Positions 40,783 to 48,793 of a DNA stretch of 64,000 bases are shown here, piece after piece (position 1 is the stretch's first letter; every line of letters starts with the position of its first letter). Under the pieces are notes generated by a model. It was not told where the DNA came from, did not search any database, and worked only from the letters and a program-made list of their open reading frames with translations. The translations under genes were made by a program, and so were the position numbers. The stretch is taken from the NCBI RefSeq assembly GCF_037055325.1, contig NZ_CP146373.1, positions 2,976,001-3,040,000 of the forward strand, in the 5' to 3' direction. The stretch is from Arachnia propionica (GTDB lineage Bacteria > Actinomycetota > Actinomycetes > Propionibacteriales > Propionibacteriaceae).

Positions 40783-41220
40783 TCAGCCGAGGTGGTCGCG
40801 CAGCCCCTCCAGCGCCGGGGCGAACACCTGGCTGGCGAAGAAGGTCTCCCAGTGCTCCCGCTCTTCCTGGGCGCAGTCGAACTCCGTCCACCACTCGACG
40901 AGCGACTGACCGGTCGAGCTCACCCGGGTCACTTTCAGCGTGGAGACGTATCCGGTCACGTCGAACGGGGCCGGATCGCAGAACCCGTAGGAGTAGCTGC
41001 GGTCGAGGTCCGACAGGCCGAGCAGCCGCTCCCTGATCCGGGATTCGCCGAGCTGGAAGCTCCGCACGGCGCCGACCGTCGCTCCGGTCAGACCGTCCTC
41101 GATGTGGCTCTCGGAGACCGCGGAACCGAACCAAGTGGCCAGTCCGTTGAAGTCCCTGAGGGTGTCCCACACCTTGTCGGCATCGTGCTGGATGATCGTG
41201 CTGTAGTACGAGACCGTCAT
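40783..41220 (-). CDS. SRPBCC-family protein (polyketide cyclase/START fold)
   Basis: 145 residues from ATG 41220, one base from the stop of the upstream gene. The SRPBCC pattern is seen in YYSTIIQHDADKVWDTLRDFNGLATWFGSAV, the central LGESRIRERLLGLSDLDRSYSYGF, and LVEWWTEFDC with the C-terminal helix EHWETFFASQVFAPALEGLRDHL. The fold is a hydrophobic ligand-binding cup. It is the last gene of an operon with a TIM-barrel and a Tm-1-like protein, suggesting catabolism or detoxification of a small organic molecule; the ligand is unknown. Confidence 0.85.
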   Translation of the reverse strand: MTVSYYSTIIQHDADKVWDTLRDFNGLATWFGSAVSESHIEDGLTGATVGAVRSFQLGESRIRERLLGLSDLDRSYSYGFCDPAPFDVTGYVSTLKVTRVSSTGQSLVEWWTEFDCAQEEREHWETFFASQVFAPALEGLRDHLG

Positions 41221-41221
41221 G

Positions 41222-42052
41222 TCAGCCCTTCTTGAAGGTGACGGCCTTGAACTCCTCGGTCTGTGCACGAATGCCCACCTCGGTCGGGAATCGCTCGATG
41301 GAACTGGCCCCGTAGAAGCCGACGATGCCGTCGGTGTGGTCGAGGATGTACTGCGCGTCGGCCGGGTTCGCGATCGGCCCGCCGTGGCACAGGCACAGGA
41401 TGTCGGGGTTGACGCTCCTGGCCGCGTCCGCGAGCTGCTGCACCTTGACCGCCGCCTCCTCCAGGGTCAGCGCGGTCTTCGCGCCGATGGTCCCAGACGT
41501 TGTCAGGCCCATGTGAGGGACGAGGATGTCCGCCCCGGCGCGGGCCATGTCCTTGGCCTGGTCCTCGTCGAAGACGTAGGGGGAGGTGAGCAGGTCGAGT
41601 TCGTGGGCCATGCGGATCATGTCGATCTCGTGCCCGTACCCCATGCCGGTCTCTTCCAGGTTCGCCCGGAACACCCCGTCGATCAGGCCGACGGTGGGGA
41701 AGTTCTGCACACCGGCGAACCCGATCTCTTTCACCTGGCGCAGGAAGTGCCCCATGACACGGAACGGGTCGGTGCCGTTGATGCCCGCGAGGACGGGGGT
41801 GCGTTTCACGACAGGCAGCACCTCGTTGGCCATCTCCATGACGATGGCGTTGGCATCCCCGTATGCCAGCAGCCCGGACAGCGAGCCGCGCCCGGCCATG
41901 CGGAACCGGCCCGAGTTGTAGATGACCAGCAGGTCGATGCCACCGGCTTCCGCGGACTTCGCGGTGATACCGGTGCCCGCGCCGCCGCCGATGATGGGCT
42001 GGCCCTGGGCGACCTGGGTGCGGAAACGATCGAGGATCTCTTGACGGGACAT
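41222..42052 (-). CDS. Phosphoenolpyruvate-hydrolase-like TIM-barrel protein
   Basis: 276 residues. Typical segments: [51 protein letters not shown] at the N-terminus, [40 protein letters not shown] in the middle, and [18 protein letters not shown] near the end. This family (TIM-barrel signal-transduction / PEP hydrolase-like) is regularly fused or adjacent to Tm-1-like proteins, as here, where the Tm-1-like gene lies 12 bases upstream. The biochemical reaction of these pairs is not established. A short relic of its 5' end is found at 30246-30266. Confidence 0.88.
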   Translation of the reverse strand: MSRQEILDRFRTQVAQGQPIIGGGAGTGITAKSAEAGGIDLLVIYNSGRFRMAGRGSLSGLLAYGDANAIVMEMANEVLPVVKRTPVLAGINGTDPFRVMGHFLRQVKEIGFAGVQNFPTVGLIDGVFRANLEETGMGYGHEIDMIRMAHELDLLTSPYVFDEDQAKDMARAGADILVPHMGLTTSGTIGAKTALTLEEAAVKVQQLADAARSVNPDILCLCHGGPIANPADAQYILDHTDGIVGFYGASSIERFPTEVGIRAQTEEFKAVTFKKG

Positions 42053-42064
42053 GTTTCTTCCTTC

Positions 42065-43285
42065 TCAGTTGGTGATGGATGCGTGCAGTGCGCGGGCCAT
42101 CGCGGCACCGAAACCTGGGTCGTTGATCGCCTGGTCGAGTTCGTGGACGACGACGCCGGAGCCAGCCAGCCCCGCGCGCAGTTCCGCAAACAGCGTGGCG
42201 TCGGCCTCGGCGTCCCGGAAGGGGGCTCCCTCGACGTCGATGGCGCTCACGCCCCGCAGGGGGATGAACAGCTCGGTGGGTCCGGTGGCGGCGGCAAGTT
42301 TGGCGGCGATGCGGCGTCCCAGCTCGGTCATCTCCTCAGGCGTGGTGCGCATCAGCGTCACGGTGGGGTTGTGGACGAACAGGTTGCGTCCGGCGAACTC
42401 GGGCGGCACGGTGTCGGCGGGGCCGAAGTTCACCATGTCGAGCGCCCCCAAGCTGACGACCTGCGGCAGGCCGACCCGCCCGGCCATCTCCAGCCGCCGC
42501 GGCCCCGCCGACAGGACACCGCCCACGAGGTCGTCGGCCAGCTCGGTGGTGGTGAGGTCGCACACCCCGGCCAGCAGGCCCGACTCGGCGAGTTTCTCCA
42601 TGGCGCGGCCACCCGCCCCGGTGGCGTGGAAGACCAGCACCTCGTAGCCGAGGTCGGTCAGGGTGTCGCGGGCCTCGTCCGCGGCCGGGGTCGTCACGCC
42701 GAACATGGTGACCGCGACGACCGGTTTGTGCTCGGCGGGGACAGCGGCCAGCCGGTCCTCGTATGCCCTGGCCATCCCGGCGATCGCCGCGACCGCGTTG
42801 GCGAACACCTGGGAGGAGACCGAGTTGATGCCGGCGACGTCGACGACCGAGTACATGAGCGTCGCGTCCACCTCGCCGACGTAGGGTTTCACGTCGCCGG
42901 AGGCCATGGTCGAGACCAGCAGTTTCGGGAAACCGACCGGGAGGGCCTGCATCGCGGCCGCGGCGACCGAGGAGCCGCCGGATCCGCCGAGGGCCAGCAG
43001 GCCGTGGATGCGTCCCGACACCGCCAGGTCGCGGACGATACGGGCCACCCCGACGCTCATCACCTGCATCATCTCGCCCCGGTCGCGGCGTTCGCGCAGG
43101 GCGGCGGCGTCGGAGTTCGCGGCGGCGATCACATCGTCGGAGCTGATGTTGGCCAGCGGGCTCGCCGAGAAGGACCCGACATCGACGAACAGGGTCTGCA
43201 CCCCGTGCTTGTCCAGTTGCTCGGCCAGCCAGGCGTACTCGGCACCTTTGGTGTCCAGCGTCCCGATCAGTGCAACAACAGCCAT
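42065..43285 (-). CDS. Tm-1-like ATP-binding protein (UPF0261)
   Basis: 406 residues. N-terminal AVVALIGTLDTKGAEYAWLAEQLDKHGVQTLFVDVGSF is diagnostic of the family, as are VSVGVARIVRDLAVSGRIHGLLALGGSGGSSVAAAAMQALP and VLVFHATGAGGRAMEKLAESGLLAGVCDLTTTELADDLVGG. The tomato Tm-1 relative binds ATP and blocks viral replicase, but bacterial members are metabolic proteins of uncertain function. It is the first gene of the operon 43285-40783. The divergent MocR regulator at 43444 is the obvious candidate controller. Fragments of this gene occur at 30270-30372. Confidence 0.9.
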   Translation of the reverse strand: MAVVALIGTLDTKGAEYAWLAEQLDKHGVQTLFVDVGSFSASPLANISSDDVIAAANSDAAALRERRDRGEMMQVMSVGVARIVRDLAVSGRIHGLLALGGSGGSSVAAAAMQALPVGFPKLLVSTMASGDVKPYVGEVDATLMYSVVDVAGINSVSSQVFANAVAAIAGMARAYEDRLAAVPAEHKPVVAVTMFGVTTPAADEARDTLTDLGYEVLVFHATGAGGRAMEKLAESGLLAGVCDLTTTELADDLVGGVLSAGPRRLEMAGRVGLPQVVSLGALDMVNFGPADTVPPEFAGRNLFVHNPTVTLMRTTPEEMTELGRRIAAKLAAATGPTELFIPLRGVSAIDVEGAPFRDAEADATLFAELRAGLAGSGVVVHELDQAINDPGFGAAMARALHASITN

Positions 43286-43443
43286 GCGGTCTCACTCCTT
43301 CGTGCGTGTTCGGACCCGTCCTGCTCAAGCGCGGCCGCGGCGGCCCGGCGTCCAGGGGTAGCAGCGAGGCTACGTCTCACCGCGGGACGGCACTAGTCCA
43401 ATCCAGGAGAATTGGCCCAGGCCGGTGGGGCATACTCGGCAGC

Positions 43444-44826
43444 ATGGGAGTGCGCATGGATTCGGCGGAACTGTCGAGGCTACTCGGGGTGTGGACGGAC
43501 GCGGACGAGCGCCTGCCGGACGCACTGGCGCGCACCATGTCAGAGCTCGTGGATCACGGTTTCGTGCCCGCGGGAAGCACCTTGCCGCCGCAGCGGGAGC
43601 TCGCACAGGTGCTGGGGGTCGCCCGCGGAACCGTCGCGTCCGCCCTGGCGATACTGGAGGCTGGCGGGTATGTGGTCTCGACCCGAGGGTCGGGGACACG
43701 GGTGAGGTCGGGCCGGGTGAGTGCCGAGCACCGAGCCGGCGGGCGGCTGTTCTCGTTCACCAACGCCCCGCGCGATGTCATCGACCTGTCCAGCGGGGCC
43801 CTGCCCGCGTCCACGGTGACCGGGGAGGTGCTGTCGGCGAGTCCGGACGGGCTCGACCCCTACCTGGAAACCGACGGCTATTTCCCGGCCGGGCTTCCAG
43901 TGTTGCGGCAGGCGATCGCCGAGCACCTCACCCGCGATGGGGTGCCGACCCGACCCTCGGAGGTGCTGGTGACGAGCGGGGCGCAGCAGGCGACCTCGCT
44001 GGCGATCCGGGGGCTGCTGGACCCGGGCGACCTCGTCCTGACCGAGGACCCGAGCTATCGGGGTGCGCTGTGTGCGCTGCGGGCCCATGGCGTCCGGTTG
44101 GAGGGGGTCCCGCTGCGCGACGGCGGCATCGACGTGGACCTGGTGGCGCGCGCGGCGGCGAGGCGTCCGGCCGCGCTGTACTGCCAGACCAGCGTCCACA
44201 ACCCGACGGGGCAGAGCATGACCAGGGACGCGCGGGCTGCGCTCGCCGACGTCGTCAACCGGCGCGGCCTGCACGTCGTCGAGGACTGCTGTTCCTACGA
44301 CCTGACGCTGTCAGGACGTCCGGCGTCAACGCTGACGGGCCTTGTTGCCCCGGAACTTCACCTGAGCTGCTGGACGATGTCGAAGCTGTTCTGGGGTGGG
44401 CTTCGCGTCGGCTGGGTGAGGGCCGACGAGGCGCGCATCCGCCGGCTGGTGGAGCTGCGGAAGGTCGACGACCTGGCGACCTCCATCGTCGACCAGCTGT
44501 ATGCCGTGCGGCTGCTGCACCGGGCGGCGGACGCGCGGCGGGAGCGGCAGGCGATGCTCACCACACACCTGGCGTCCACGGAGCGGGTGCTCCGCGAGGT
44601 GGCCCCGGCATGGACCTGGCAGCGGATCGTCGGCGGTTCCGGCCTGTGGGTGGACACCGGGACGGACGCCGTCACCTTCACCGAGCAGGCCAAACGGGCC
44701 GGAGTCAAGCTCGCCGCCGGGCCGAGTTTCTCGCCCCACGACGGTCACCGCACGATGCTGCGACTGCCCCTGTGGCACGACGGAGCCGAACTGAGACGAG
44801 GATTGGGCGCCGCCTTCGGCAGATAA
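43444..44826 (+). CDS. MocR-type GntR regulator with aminotransferase domain
   Basis: 460 residues from ATG 43444. The N-terminal winged helix covers about 10-80 (ARTMSELVDHGFVPAGSTLPPQRELAQVLGVARGTVASALAILEAGGYVVSTRGSGTRV). The fold-type I aminotransferase domain follows. VTSGAQQATSLAIRGLLDPGD, HNPTGQSMTRDAR, VVEDCCSYDLTL and the PLP lysine in SCWTMSKLFWGGLRVGW are all present. MocR proteins bind PLP or an amino-compound adduct and control a neighbouring pathway. It is divergent from the Tm-1-like operon across 158 bases, the most likely target. Confidence 0.92.
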   Translation: MGVRMDSAELSRLLGVWTDADERLPDALARTMSELVDHGFVPAGSTLPPQRELAQVLGVARGTVASALAILEAGGYVVSTRGSGTRVRSGRVSAEHRAGGRLFSFTNAPRDVIDLSSGALPASTVTGEVLSASPDGLDPYLETDGYFPAGLPVLRQAIAEHLTRDGVPTRPSEVLVTSGAQQATSLAIRGLLDPGDLVLTEDPSYRGALCALRAHGVRLEGVPLRDGGIDVDLVARAAARRPAALYCQTSVHNPTGQSMTRDARAALADVVNRRGLHVVEDCCSYDLTLSGRPASTLTGLVAPELHLSCWTMSKLFWGGLRVGWVRADEARIRRLVELRKVDDLATSIVDQLYAVRLLHRAADARRERQAMLTTHLASTERVLREVAPAWTWQRIVGGSGLWVDTGTDAVTFTEQAKRAGVKLAAGPSFSPHDGHRTMLRLPLWHDGAELRRGLGAAFGR

Positions 44827-44892
44827 GGGCCGCAGGTGGCGATGATGTGACCGCGGGCCGCGGCCCGGGCGTTTCTGAGTCTGGCTGGGCGA

Positions 44893-45120
44893 TCAGGGCT
44901 GGTCTGCGAGGCTGAACAGGTCACCGACCTCGCAGTCCAGCGCCTCGCACAGCGCCGTCAGGGTGCTGAACCGAACGGCCCTCGCGCGGTTGTTCTTCAG
45001 GATCGACAGGTTGACCACGGTGATACCGACCTTTTCGCTGAGGGCCGCGAGCGTCACACCCCGGGCCGCGAGCAGATCGTCCAGGTGGCAGGTAATCCGA
45101 TGGGGTTCCTCGACAGGCAT
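44893..45120 (-). CDS. XRE-family regulator (YozG/Cro-like)
   Basis: 75 residues. A compact helix-turn-helix: LDDLLAARGVTLAALSEKVGITVVNLSILKNNRARAVRFSTLTALCEALDCEVGDLF. This type is nearly always paired with a DUF2975 membrane protein. Its ATG 45120 overlaps that gene's TGA (TGATG), confirming coupling. It probably represses the operon by binding the TATCG-N5-CGATA palindromes at 45756-45803, upstream of the first gene. The signal sensed by the pair is unknown. Confidence 0.9.
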   Translation of the reverse strand: MPVEEPHRITCHLDDLLAARGVTLAALSEKVGITVVNLSILKNNRARAVRFSTLTALCEALDCEVGDLFSLADQP

Positions 45121-45740
45121 CAGATCGTCGTCTCCACGTCCTCGGCGAGCTGTTCCCCCTGCCGCCAGGCGTAGGCGACGACCAGCACCACCAGCGCCAC
45201 CCCGAGGGGGACGAAATCGCCAGCGTTGGTCGTCAGCATGGCGAACCCCATCCCCCTGGCGGGCAAGCCGGTGTAGATGAGCATGTTCGCCAGGACCTCG
45301 CCGACGAGGAAGGCGGCGGTGAGGAAGATCAGGGCTATTCCCAACTGCACCAGCAGCCGGTGCGCCCCCGCGGAGAAGGCACGGTCGCGCTGCACCAAGA
45401 GCGTGAACCGCCAGATCGTGACGCACAGCCAGAGCGTGACCACCGCGACCAGCACGCCCGGAAGCATCGCGCCGAGACGTTGCGTCCACGTCGGATCGGT
45501 GAACTCCCACGAGAGTGTCTCAAGGCTTGGGCGCACGATCAGCCCATTCGCGGCTTCGAGGGGAGAGGCCGCCTCGCCCGAACTGGCTTGCGAGGGATTG
45601 CCCCCATTGAGCCAGACCAGGGGGTCGCCCTTGACCCATGTCCAAGCGTGCCAGAAGGGGCTCACCAAGGGTGCCACTACGAACAACGCCAGCATGATCC
45701 GCAATGTGAGGTAGTCGCCTCGGCTGATTGTGAGTTTCAT
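45120..45740 (-). CDS. DUF2975 membrane protein
   Basis: 206 residues with four membrane helices: LRIMLALFVVAPLVSPFWHAW, MLPGVLVAVVTLWLCVTIWRF, LLVQLGIALIFLTAAFLVGEVLANML and FVPLGVALVVLVVAYAW. A Ser/Glu-rich extracytoplasmic loop lies between the first two. The final helix ends in the family tail AYAWRQGEQLAEDVETTI. DUF2975 proteins are linked to small XRE regulators, probably as membrane sensors or anchors for the repressor. It is the first gene of a two-gene operon with dual palindromic operators at its promoter. Confidence 0.88.
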   Translation of the reverse strand: MKLTISRGDYLTLRIMLALFVVAPLVSPFWHAWTWVKGDPLVWLNGGNPSQASSGEAASPLEAANGLIVRPSLETLSWEFTDPTWTQRLGAMLPGVLVAVVTLWLCVTIWRFTLLVQRDRAFSAGAHRLLVQLGIALIFLTAAFLVGEVLANMLIYTGLPARGMGFAMLTTNAGDFVPLGVALVVLVVAYAWRQGEQLAEDVETTI

Positions 45741-45755
45741 CGGGACCTCCTAACA

Positions 45756-45803
45756 TATCGCAATTCGATACTAAATGATAAACGATATTATCGTCAAACG
45801 ATA
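45756..45803 (-). promoter_or_regulatory. Paired palindromic operators of the DUF2975-XRE operon
   Basis: Two copies of TATCG-N5-CGATA lie at 45756-45770 and 45789-45803, centres 33 bases apart (about three helical turns). Between and overlapping them is a third palindrome, ACGAT-ATT-ATCGT (45782-45794). The region is AT-rich against its surroundings and sits 16 bases before the ATG at 45740. Confidence 0.75.
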
Positions 45804-45911
45804 CGCCTAGAGCCCCGGCGAGGACCCGCACCGGCGCTCCCACGGTTCGCTTGCCTTACGGTCATGCGCCTGCGCTGTAGCACAAGCGTTCGTCCACAAG
45901 ACAAGCGCTCC

Positions 45912-45968
45912 CGTCGGGAAAGCAAGCAGACGACGGGAAGACAAGCGGGCGACAGGAAGACCAGCGGA
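45912..45968. repeat. 19-bp tandem repeat, three units
   Basis: Three imperfect units, each close to CGACGGGAAGACAAGCGGG, follow one another at 45912, 45931 and 45950. A partial unit may precede them. They lie between the DUF2975 promoter and the tRNA-Ser terminator. Confidence 0.7.
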
Positions 45969-46019
45969 CCTGTGAGGATGCAGAGGGATACCGTGCGGAC
46001 GAGCGCCCCGACAAAGCAC

Positions 46020-46047
46020 GAGCCCCCGGCACGGACACCGGGGGCTC
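46020..46047 (-). terminator. Terminator downstream of tRNA-Ser(CGA)
   Basis: Perfect 10-bp stem GAGCCCCCGG / CCGGGGGCTC with an 8-base loop, 15 bases beyond the 3' end of the tRNA on the minus strand. The tail is not T-rich. Confidence 0.7.
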
Positions 46048-46061
46048 AAGCAATGCGACTC

Positions 46062-46152
46062 TGGCGGTGACGGTGGGATTTGAACCCACGGTGGCTTGCA
46101 CCACACTCGCTTTCGAGGCGAGCTCTTTCGGCCGCTCAGACACGTCACCGCC
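46062..46152 (-). tRNA. tRNA-Ser (anticodon CGA)
   Basis: Class II tRNA with long variable arm. Acceptor stem GGCGGTG / CACCGCC, anticodon arm CTCGC-CTCGAAA-GCGAG giving anticodon CGA, T-arm with GTTCAAATC. CCA is not encoded. The discriminator base reads A, less usual for serine tRNAs, which generally have G. Confidence 0.93.
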
Positions 46153-46200
46153 GATGAGCGTATCCCAGCCCGGCCCCGCGGACAAATTCGCTGGCCGGTC

Positions 46201-47142
46201 TCAGCCGACCACGACCTCGAAGGTTCCGACCCGGTCCGCGATCCCCGCGGCCAGGTCCTCGATCATTTCGACGTCGTGGAGACGGTTCCGCCAGCTCTCC
46301 GGGATTCCGCTGCGCCCGTACAGCGCCCCTGCCAGCTGCCCGTAGATGGCCCCGACGGTGTCGGCGTCGTCTCCCAGGTTCACGGCCAGCAGCGCACCTT
46401 CGAGGAAGTCGTCGGTGCTGGCGAAGGCCCACAGCGCCGCCTCCAGGCTGTGCAGGACATAGCCCGACGACGAGATCTCGTCGCGTTCCTTGACCCGGTA
46501 GGAGCCGCGCAGGATCGTCGCCAGGTCGGGGCTGGTCATCTGCTCGGCCAGGTCGGCGGCCAGCACGTACAGCTCCGTGCGCGACGCCCCCTCGATGGCG
46601 GCCGCGATCAACCTACCGTAGACCCCGCACGCCTCGACGCACTCGACGGCGGGATGGGTGGTGCGGGAGCTGTCGGCGGAGAACCGTCCCGCGGCCTCGG
46701 GGTCGTCGCAGAAGGCCATCGCGACCGGCGCCAGGCGCATCAACGACCCGTTTCCCGCGCTCATCCCATCAATCGCCTCGCGGTAGGGCTCGCCAGTTGC
46801 CTCGAACTCCTCCAGGGCGGCGCGGGTCTGATTGCCAATATCGAAACACCGCCCCGTGCTGCTGAGGTACCCGTCGCGATACCACCGGACGAACCGGGCC
46901 AGCTGGTCGTGGGGATCGTAGGCCCCGGTCTCGGTCAGGCTCGCTGCGATGCACAGCGCCATCGACGTGTCATCAGTCCACTGCCCGGGCGCCAGCTCGA
47001 ACACCCCACCGCCCACCATGTCGGTGACGGGCGGGAAGGAATCGCGGGCCTGAAACTCGACGGCGGTCCCCAGGGCATCACCCACCGCCAACCCCAGGAG
47101 ACTGCCCAGAAGTCGGTCACGCCATGTGTCGCTGATCGGCAT
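46201..47142 (-). CDS. ADP-ribosylglycohydrolase (DraG-like)
   Basis: 313 residues. The N-terminal RDRLLGSLLGLAVGDALGTAVEFQ is the family signature. Metal-binding acidic residues appear in GQWTDDTSMALCIAASL (first site) and VNLGDDADTVGAIYGQLAGALYG (C-terminal DDAD site). These enzymes remove ADP-ribose from proteins, nucleic acids or small molecules with two Mg2+ or Mn2+ ions. It is monocistronic, lying between a tRNA and a CDF transporter. No ADP-ribosyltransferase is nearby, so the substrate is unknown. All metal ligands I can identify are intact. Confidence 0.92.
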   Translation of the reverse strand: MPISDTWRDRLLGSLLGLAVGDALGTAVEFQARDSFPPVTDMVGGGVFELAPGQWTDDTSMALCIAASLTETGAYDPHDQLARFVRWYRDGYLSSTGRCFDIGNQTRAALEEFEATGEPYREAIDGMSAGNGSLMRLAPVAMAFCDDPEAAGRFSADSSRTTHPAVECVEACGVYGRLIAAAIEGASRTELYVLAADLAEQMTSPDLATILRGSYRVKERDEISSSGYVLHSLEAALWAFASTDDFLEGALLAVNLGDDADTVGAIYGQLAGALYGRSGIPESWRNRLHDVEMIEDLAAGIADRVGTFEVVVG

Positions 47143-47167
47143 GACCTCAGCCTAGGGGACCCGCAGG

Positions 47168-47863
47168 TTATGGCGACTGCGTCTCACGCATCCCGCAGTC
47201 ATCCTCGCAGGGGCCATCGCCTCCCCCACTCAAAGCGGCTGCGGATGTAGCGCAGCAGGCGTCTCCGCGCCAGGCCTCGACGCCCTCGCGAACAGCAAAT
47301 CCGGCGATGACCAGGGCCGCCACAGGATCGGCCCAGGTCCAGTCGAGCAGACTGTTCAGCACGAGCCCGACCAGCAGCGCCGCGGAGAGGTAGGAACACA
47401 TGAGGGTCTGCTTCGAATCGGCCACCGCGGAGGCCGAGCCGAGCTCACGTCCGCAGCGTCGCTCGAACCAGCTCAGGAACGGCATCACCACCAGACTCAG
47501 TGCGGCGAGCACAATTCCGACGCTCGAGTGCTCCGGTTCGCGCACACCGGTCAGCGAGAGGACGGCCTCCGTGGTGACGTAGACCGCCAGGGCGAAGAAG
47601 GAGATCGCGATCACCCGCAGTGCCGTTTTCTCCCGGCGTTCGGGATCGGACGAGGCGAACTGCCAGGCAACCGCCACCGCGGAGAGCACCTCCACGACAG
47701 AGTCCAGACCGAATCCGATCAGGGCGGCGGACGACGCCTCGCCCCCTGCCGCAAGGGCGACGACGGCCTCGATGACGTTCCAGGTGATCGTGAGTGCGAC
47801 GACGATCCTGATCCGTCGCTGCAGGGTCGCTTTCCTGCCGGGCTCCAGAGCTTCCGCCGTCAC
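47168..47863 (-). CDS. Cation-diffusion-facilitator-like transporter
   Basis: 231 residues from GTG 47863, overlapping the stop of the short frame upstream (GTGA). About six membrane helices. IVVALTITWNVIEAVVALAAGGEASSAALIGFGLDSVVEVLSAVAVAWQF carries the acidic metal-site pattern (N...E and D). The second site is in ASAVADSKQTLMCSYLSAALLVGLVLNSLLDWTWADPVAALVIAGFAVREG. The C-terminus is Cys-rich (GDACCATSAAALS, CEDDCGM) with no long cytoplasmic domain, as in short actinobacterial members. It likely exports Zn2+, Cd2+ or similar. The shortened CmtR-like frame upstream suggests it was once under a Cd/Pb sensor. Confidence 0.85.
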   Translation of the reverse strand: MTAEALEPGRKATLQRRIRIVVALTITWNVIEAVVALAAGGEASSAALIGFGLDSVVEVLSAVAVAWQFASSDPERREKTALRVIAISFFALAVYVTTEAVLSLTGVREPEHSSVGIVLAALSLVVMPFLSWFERRCGRELGSASAVADSKQTLMCSYLSAALLVGLVLNSLLDWTWADPVAALVIAGFAVREGVEAWRGDACCATSAAALSGGGDGPCEDDCGMRETQSP

Positions 47864-47958
47864 GGGGAAACCTCCGCGACGCAGCAGCAGGGCGATTCCA
47901 TACAGGCAACGCCATCGACGATCGTGGGGAGCTCCGCCCGCGAAGCACTGGTCAGCAT
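47860..47958 (-). pseudogene. Possible collapsed CmtR/ArsR-type repressor
   Basis: A 32-residue frame, MLTSASRAELPTIVDGVACM then ESPCCCVAEVSP, sits directly before and overlaps the CDF gene. The first residues resemble the start of CmtR-type Cd/Pb sensors (MLT...R), and the Cys cluster resembles their metal-binding tail, but the winged helix between is missing. The coupling to the CDF gene is what a repressor-transporter operon would show. The match is short, so the assignment is tentative. Confidence 0.4.
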
Positions 47959-48009
47959 GCTCCGACCCTACAGCGACCACCGACCCGAGGGCAGTGTGCC
48001 GCGACCGGA

Positions 48010-48064
48010 CCGGCTTGTCGGGTCGTTGTCCAGGATCGCTCTGTCCACCCACACCTGGGTCCGC
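48010..48064 (-). pseudogene. Fragment resembling the GH32 gene
   Basis: 48028-48063 matches 49076-49112 of the GH32 gene at about 30 of 36 positions in the same orientation. On the minus strand it reads TQVWVDRAILDND, compare SQVWVDGAVLEHYP. No longer alignment is visible. Confidence 0.4.
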
Positions 48065-48161
48065 AAGGAGTAACCATCGGGGCCGTGGACCACGAACTAC
48101 CTCACTCCCAGTTCGACCCGAACTGCTCCGGTGCAATGAGCGCGCAACGACATGTGGTGTT

Positions 48162-48551
48162 TCACGGTGCGAGCTGTAGATCCGTGTGGCCGAAATCATC
48201 TCCTTTGTACAGCAGGGCCTCACCCAGATCCTTTGCCAGCGCGTAGGTAATGCAGTCGCCGAAGTTCAACTTCGCAGGATGTCCGCTGCCTCGTCCGAAT
48301 CTCTGGTGGGCTTCCTGGGCCAGCCGGGCCTGGTGAGGCGTGAACGGCACGACGTCGACACCAAGACCCGATAGAACAGCATCCAGCGTTGGACCTGCGT
48401 TGGATACGCCTTTGCTCGCCAGTACTATCGCCAGCTCCAGATAACTCGGGGCAGACATGAGCGCACCGTGTTTCTCGAGCACTGCGCGGAAATGCTCCCC
48501 TTCCGGCTCTCTCAGGAGGATTGCCGCGATGGCCGACGGGTCCACGATCAT
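48162..48551 (-). CDS. VapC-family PIN toxin
   Basis: 129 residues: MIVDPSAIAAILLREPEGE (Asp4), PSYLELAIVLASKG (Glu), KLNFGDCITYALAK (Asp) and LLYKGDDFGHTDL (Asp pair). This is the classic VapC type paired with PSK-family VapB. It overlaps the antitoxin stop by four bases (ATGA). Predicted to cleave tRNA or rRNA. It is the third complete toxin-antitoxin pair in the window. Confidence 0.93.
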   Translation of the reverse strand: MIVDPSAIAAILLREPEGEHFRAVLEKHGALMSAPSYLELAIVLASKGVSNAGPTLDAVLSGLGVDVVPFTPHQARLAQEAHQRFGRGSGHPAKLNFGDCITYALAKDLGEALLYKGDDFGHTDLQLAP

Positions 48552-48793
48552 CGGGGAAGTCCCGTGCTCGGGTCGTACAGGGAGTCGAAGTCCACAGGCC
48601 CCTCCGACGCGCTCAGCTCCAGGTACACCCGCTCCAGCAGGTCATCCAGCCCAGAGCGAGCACCTTCAGCATCCAGTTTCCCGAGCAGATCCGTAATCGC
48701 CTTCTCCACCACCCGCGTTTGGCTGAGGCCAGTCCTGGAAGCGGCCTCGCGCACCAAGTCATGGATGCGCTCATCCTTGATGTTGAGACTCAT
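48548..48793 (-). CDS. VapB-family antitoxin (PSK type)
   Basis: 81 residues: MSLNIKDERIHDLVREAASRTGLSQTRVVEKAITDLLGKL is the ribbon-helix-helix DNA-binding part of Rv0623-like antitoxins. The C-terminus, VDFDSLYDPSTGLPR, is the typical toxin-binding tail. It precedes vapC with overlapping stop and start codons. The TTGTGCACAC motif about 20 bases upstream of the ATG is a possible operator. Confidence 0.93.
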   Translation of the reverse strand: MSLNIKDERIHDLVREAASRTGLSQTRVVEKAITDLLGKLDAEGARSGLDDLLERVYLELSASEGPVDFDSLYDPSTGLPR

